From NCBI GenBank assembly GCA_019802505.1, contig JAFMOC010000105.1:434001-498000 (forward strand): a DNA stretch of 64,000 nt, in the 5' to 3' direction. Each line of letters begins with the position of its first letter. Positions within the stretch are counted from its first letter, which is position 1. Below, one piece after another: positions 61,001-64,000 of the stretch. The translations under genes were made by a program, and so were the position numbers. The notes beneath the pieces are model-generated. The model was not told where the DNA came from, did no database searches, and was given only the letters and a program-made list of their open reading frames with translations. This DNA comes from Corydoras sp. C115. Its lineage: Eukaryota; Chordata; Actinopteri; Siluriformes; Callichthyidae.

Positions 61001-63242
61001 AGGTGAGCAAAACACTTTTTATTGTGGTCTTTAACCCCACATTTCCCAAATATTTTTAAATAAATGTTAAAAATATTGCTAAAACACTTATAGGATAACA
61101 CAATAGACATTAAAAGTGTGTAAACCTCAAATTCTTCTTAAACTTATTAATGTTAGATCTATTAGATAATGTTTATTTTTCTGCATACAGAAACATAAGT
61201 TTTGACTCTTGTTTTAACACGATAAGCACGTTCATAATTTCCAGATATCTGGGAGTCCCAGCAAATGATATGTACAGATAATAAAACACATTATTGGCCA
61301 ATTAGATGAATAAGTAAACCAGTGCCACTAATAATGTGCTTGCTAAGTGCATGTAAGCTCAGGTGGTTTAGTGTAATGTAGTTTTACACTAATGTAATAA
61401 CTAAAAACATCAAAGTATTAACTTTGGAGAAGCAGTTTAAAATTGTATACATTTTTGCCTGTCTATAAAAAATGATCCAGTAACTTTTTTGTTTGTTTCT
61501 GCCAGATTCACATAAAGCCTCGTCACGAAAGGTATATGATTACAATTTTAATATAAGTGCATGTAGTATTTTTTTATGTAGTTCTTTATTCAGTTCTATT
61601 TACACAACTGTGGGCGGCACGGTGGCTTAGTGGTTAGCACGTTCGCCTCTCAGCACTAGGGATTCCCGGTTTCAATCCCCATCTGGGTGGAGTTTCCATA
61701 TTCTCCCTGTGTCTGCGTGGGTTTCCTCCGGGTTCTCCGGTTTCCTCCCACAGTCCAAAAAATGGTAACAAGTCAATGAGTTCTCCAAATTGCCCCATAT
61801 AGAGTGTGTATGCGTGCGTGTCTGTGTGAGTGAGTGTGTGCCCAGTGATAGGTTGGCGCCCTGTCCTGGGTGTATCTGCCCAGCGCCCGAAACGTTCTCC
61901 CCTGGATGGGTGTGGGGAACCCCACCGCGACCCTAATAGAGGATAAAGCAGGAGATAATGAGTGAAAAATGACACAACTGCATAAAATTGAGAACCTAGC
62001 CGTGCATGCTGGACAAATGTTTGTTTCCAAGTTTGTAGGAACAATTTGGATTTTTCTGTTACAGCATGACTGTGTCCCAGTGAACAAAGTAAAGTTCATT
62101 AAGGCTGGGTTGGGTGAGGCTGGTGTGGAAGCACTTGACTGTCTAAAACAAATCCCTGATCTCACCATATAGTTTAGGACTGCAACTAAAGGACAGGGCG
62201 CCAGTCCATTGCTGGGCACACACTCGCTCACACAGATTAAATAGGGAAATTTGAATAGGGGAAATTTTGAGAAGCCAATTCATGTTGAATCCATGTTTTA
62301 TGGCCTCATCATCATTACCTTTCTGCATCACCATTATCTTCCGCTTTCATCATTATCTTCCGCTATATTAGGGTCGCGGGTGGGTTCCCCATGCCCATCC
62401 AGGGGAGAACGTTTCGGGCGCTGGGCAGATACACCCAGAACAGGGGGCCAATCTATCGCTGGGAACACTCACTCACACAGACACGCATACACACTCTATA
62501 TGGGGCAATTTGGAGACCTCAAATGACTTGATCCATGTTTTTGGACTGTGGAAAGAGAACACGGAGGAAACCCACGCGGACACGGGAAGAACATGGAAAC
62601 ATGGAAGACTTTACAGAGTGATGGAATTCATCGGTGAAGTGAGGCCTTTAGCAGTGTGTGACACCTCGTCAAAGACTCCTGGCTCTGACATATTTTGTTG
62701 CTAATTTTTACGCCTATTTTTGTTTCATATACAACTGTCAGGGTATAGTGGTTATTTTAATGAATATAGTAAGAATGTTATTTTTGTAACAAAAATAAAA
62801 TCATGGCTTCAGTTGATTAATTTGTTTTACACTATTATTGACTGCTAATGAATATGGCATATTATCGTTTACATCACTTAAGTAGTTACCGCAAATGTTG
62901 GGTTAATAGGCCGTTTTTTAACATACTATAATTTTTTTTTTTCATTAGACACTCGAAACCCATGTGTCTAACAATAACTCAGCCGAGCCTGAGTATGCAA
63001 AGATAAATAAGAGGAAGAAGCCGGATTCGGAAGGGCTACATTATGCAGAGATTCAGGTGCTACAGTCTGAAGTCGCAAACAAGCCAAGAGTCATGCAGCA
63101 CAACACCACTAACACAGAGTATGCGACCATTGACTTTCTGAAAGGCATCGTGGGAAATTCACCTCCTGATTCTGCTGATATCCTTATTCCACCTGGGAGT
63201 CTTCAAAGACCGAAGTCTAAAAGTGTAAAGACCGAAGTCTAA
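58054..63242 (+). CDS. C11orf52 homologue, myristoylated tyrosine-motif protein
   Basis: Four exons, 58054-58085, 60953-61002, 61506-61531 and 62949-63242, total 402 nt and encode 133 residues in phase (human C11orf52 has 123). The start MGNRIS fits an N-myristoylation signal, as in the human protein. A basic linker (KPRKQNSKHSTK) follows. Three tyrosine motifs then appear: Y52 in PEYAKI, Y68 in LHYAEI and Y94 in TEYATI. The last two match the conserved motifs of the mammalian protein. There is no transmembrane segment. The expected location is the inner face of the plasma membrane, and the function of the family is essentially uncharacterised. Exons 2 and 3 are tiny and were placed by GT-AG signals, phase and basic composition, so they are less certain than 1 and 4. 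Position after hspb2 matches human 11q23.1. AATAAA at 63769-63774. Confidence 0.85.
58374..58535 (-). mobile_element. Core-type SINE tail, copy 3, intron 1
   Basis: Same block as 11190, here with (tttaca)n at its edge. Confidence 0.8.
58818..58902 (-). mobile_element. SINE remnant with internal deletion
   Basis: ccatccattatg, a G run and then tccatccaggacagggtacc. Confidence 0.75.
58921..59287 (-). mobile_element. Full-length SINE, form A
   Basis: A G13 run near the tail; ends ccaccgtgc. Confidence 0.93.
59781..60098 (-). mobile_element. SINE, form A, head truncated
   Basis: Stops at gattcgaacc in box B. Confidence 0.92.
60099..60699. other. Intron of the C11orf52 homologue, no feature seen
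   Basis: AT-rich sequence. Confidence 0.4.
60700..60910 (+). repeat. Diverged third SINE-type repeat
   Basis: ggtccacagttcaattcctt, caagtcacctaaccccaatt, gctccctgg and a gtgtgt..ttcactgcacagat end recall a common teleost SINE. Confidence 0.6.
61611..61966 (+). mobile_element. SINE with mixed A/B bases
   Basis: Flanks share acacaactg at about 61602 and 61972. It is inserted only 80 bp after exon 3 of the C11orf52 homologue. Confidence 0.93.
62189..62290 (-). mobile_element. SINE fragment
   Basis: aaaggacagggcgccagtcc followed by cactcgctcacacag and a diverged end. Confidence 0.7.
62325..62600 (-). mobile_element. SINE, form A, head truncated
   Basis: The tail block attatcttccgct is duplicated. 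It ends at aacatggaaac. Confidence 0.9.
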
Positions 63243-64000
63243 AAGTGCTTCCTCACGACGGATTGCCAAGGTCTGAATGAAGGACTACCAATGTGTTTCA
63301 TATCATTCTAAATGGTGATTTATAAATTGTGGTATATAGTTGTATCATATACATTTTTACTAGTGCTCACTGAAGAGCTGCTATAATAATACTGGCCAAC
63401 TAATGAGTAACTACAGCATGTAGGTCAATTATTATTATCATTATTATGAAGTGATTGCAACCTTTCCTTTTACAACAAAGGAAATACTAGTTAAAAATGA
63501 TGTGTTTTAATATAATACATATTGTATAATATTTTTTTTTATTTTGTATTATCTGGTGATTAATTGATTAATTAATTGACAAATCTGATCAATCTAGTGG
63601 TCTTATTGTCCGAAATGGTGACAACAAACTGTGCCTGTGAAACTGTGAGCACATTTCAGGCACTTTGCAGATACATCCAGGACAGAGCGGCAACATTTAA
63701 TTCACAATAAGTTGCCAATGAAGTCTAGCATGATTTTAGTTATACATTTTTTGCGTTTGTGTTTTTATAATAAAAAAAAAAACACCTTTACGCACCTATG
63801 ATGCCACAAGTGAGCTGGCACAGAAACTTTCTTTTAATCTATATCAGAAAATCAATGTGTATTTGTAATATCTTGCACACTTATTTATATTAATCCATAG
63901 TTATATAATGTTATGTTTATGAAGTGATCTTTGCACAAAAAAAGTAAATCAATGTTTGTGTGGTTTTTTTTTTTTGCAACTATGATTTTTTTTGTTTTTT
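63243..64000. other. 3' UTR and flank of the C11orf52 homologue
   Basis: Poly(A) signal at 63769-63774. A small SINE fragment lies at 63648-63700. Confidence 0.5.
63648..63700 (-). mobile_element. SINE fragment
   Basis: ttcaggcactttgcagatac then atccaggacagag matches the middle of the family in reverse. Confidence 0.55.

Overview
The window is nuclear DNA from a teleost fish. The evidence is spliced vertebrate genes with GT-AG introns, a fish-type Gig2 gene, class II cytokine receptor exons, and dense fish-type tRNA-derived SINEs. A catfish-like or other otophysan fish would fit the SINE family, but that is an inference. No bacterial, viral or CRISPR feature is visible. Most long open frames in the window are translations of SINE copies or microsatellites, not genes.

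Layout. (1) 0.8-1.5 kb: a gig2-like ADP-ribosyltransferase-fold gene (+). (2) 6.1-12.2 kb: ufc1 (-), the E2 of the UFM1 system, with single-base frame breaks in exons 3 and 4. (3) 13.3-19.7 kb: tomm40l (+), nine exons, intact, head to head with ufc1. (4) 22.8-28.7 kb: a class II cytokine receptor (+), seven exons, closest by motifs to interferon-gamma receptor 1. (5) 30.0-35.8 kb: a BICD-family-like dynein adaptor (-), nine exons, convergent with the receptor; two of its exons carry compensating 1-nt indels. (6) 41.8-42.8 kb: mia (+). (7) 44.8-46.7 kb: cfap68/C11orf1 (+). (8) 48.4-51.8 kb: cryab (-). (9) 54.0-55.4 kb: hspb2 (+), divergent from cryab. (10) 58.1-63.2 kb: the C11orf52 homologue (+).

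The ufc1-tomm40l pair matches a human 1q23 neighbourhood. The cfap68-cryab-hspb2-C11orf52 block keeps the order and orientation of human 11q23.1, while mia is on 19q13 in human, so the window joins pieces that are separate in mammals. cryab and hspb2 are small heat-shock proteins sharing one divergent intergenic region. gig2 and the cytokine receptor are probable immune genes.

About a fifth of the window is one family of roughly 350-bp tRNA-derived SINEs (48 copies or fragments listed). It falls into two recognisable sequence forms, and many copies have intact target-site duplications. Other repeats are core-type SINE tails, LINE 3' ends, a hAT-like element with a nested SINE, a foldback MITE, and long CA/TA/TATC microsatellites.
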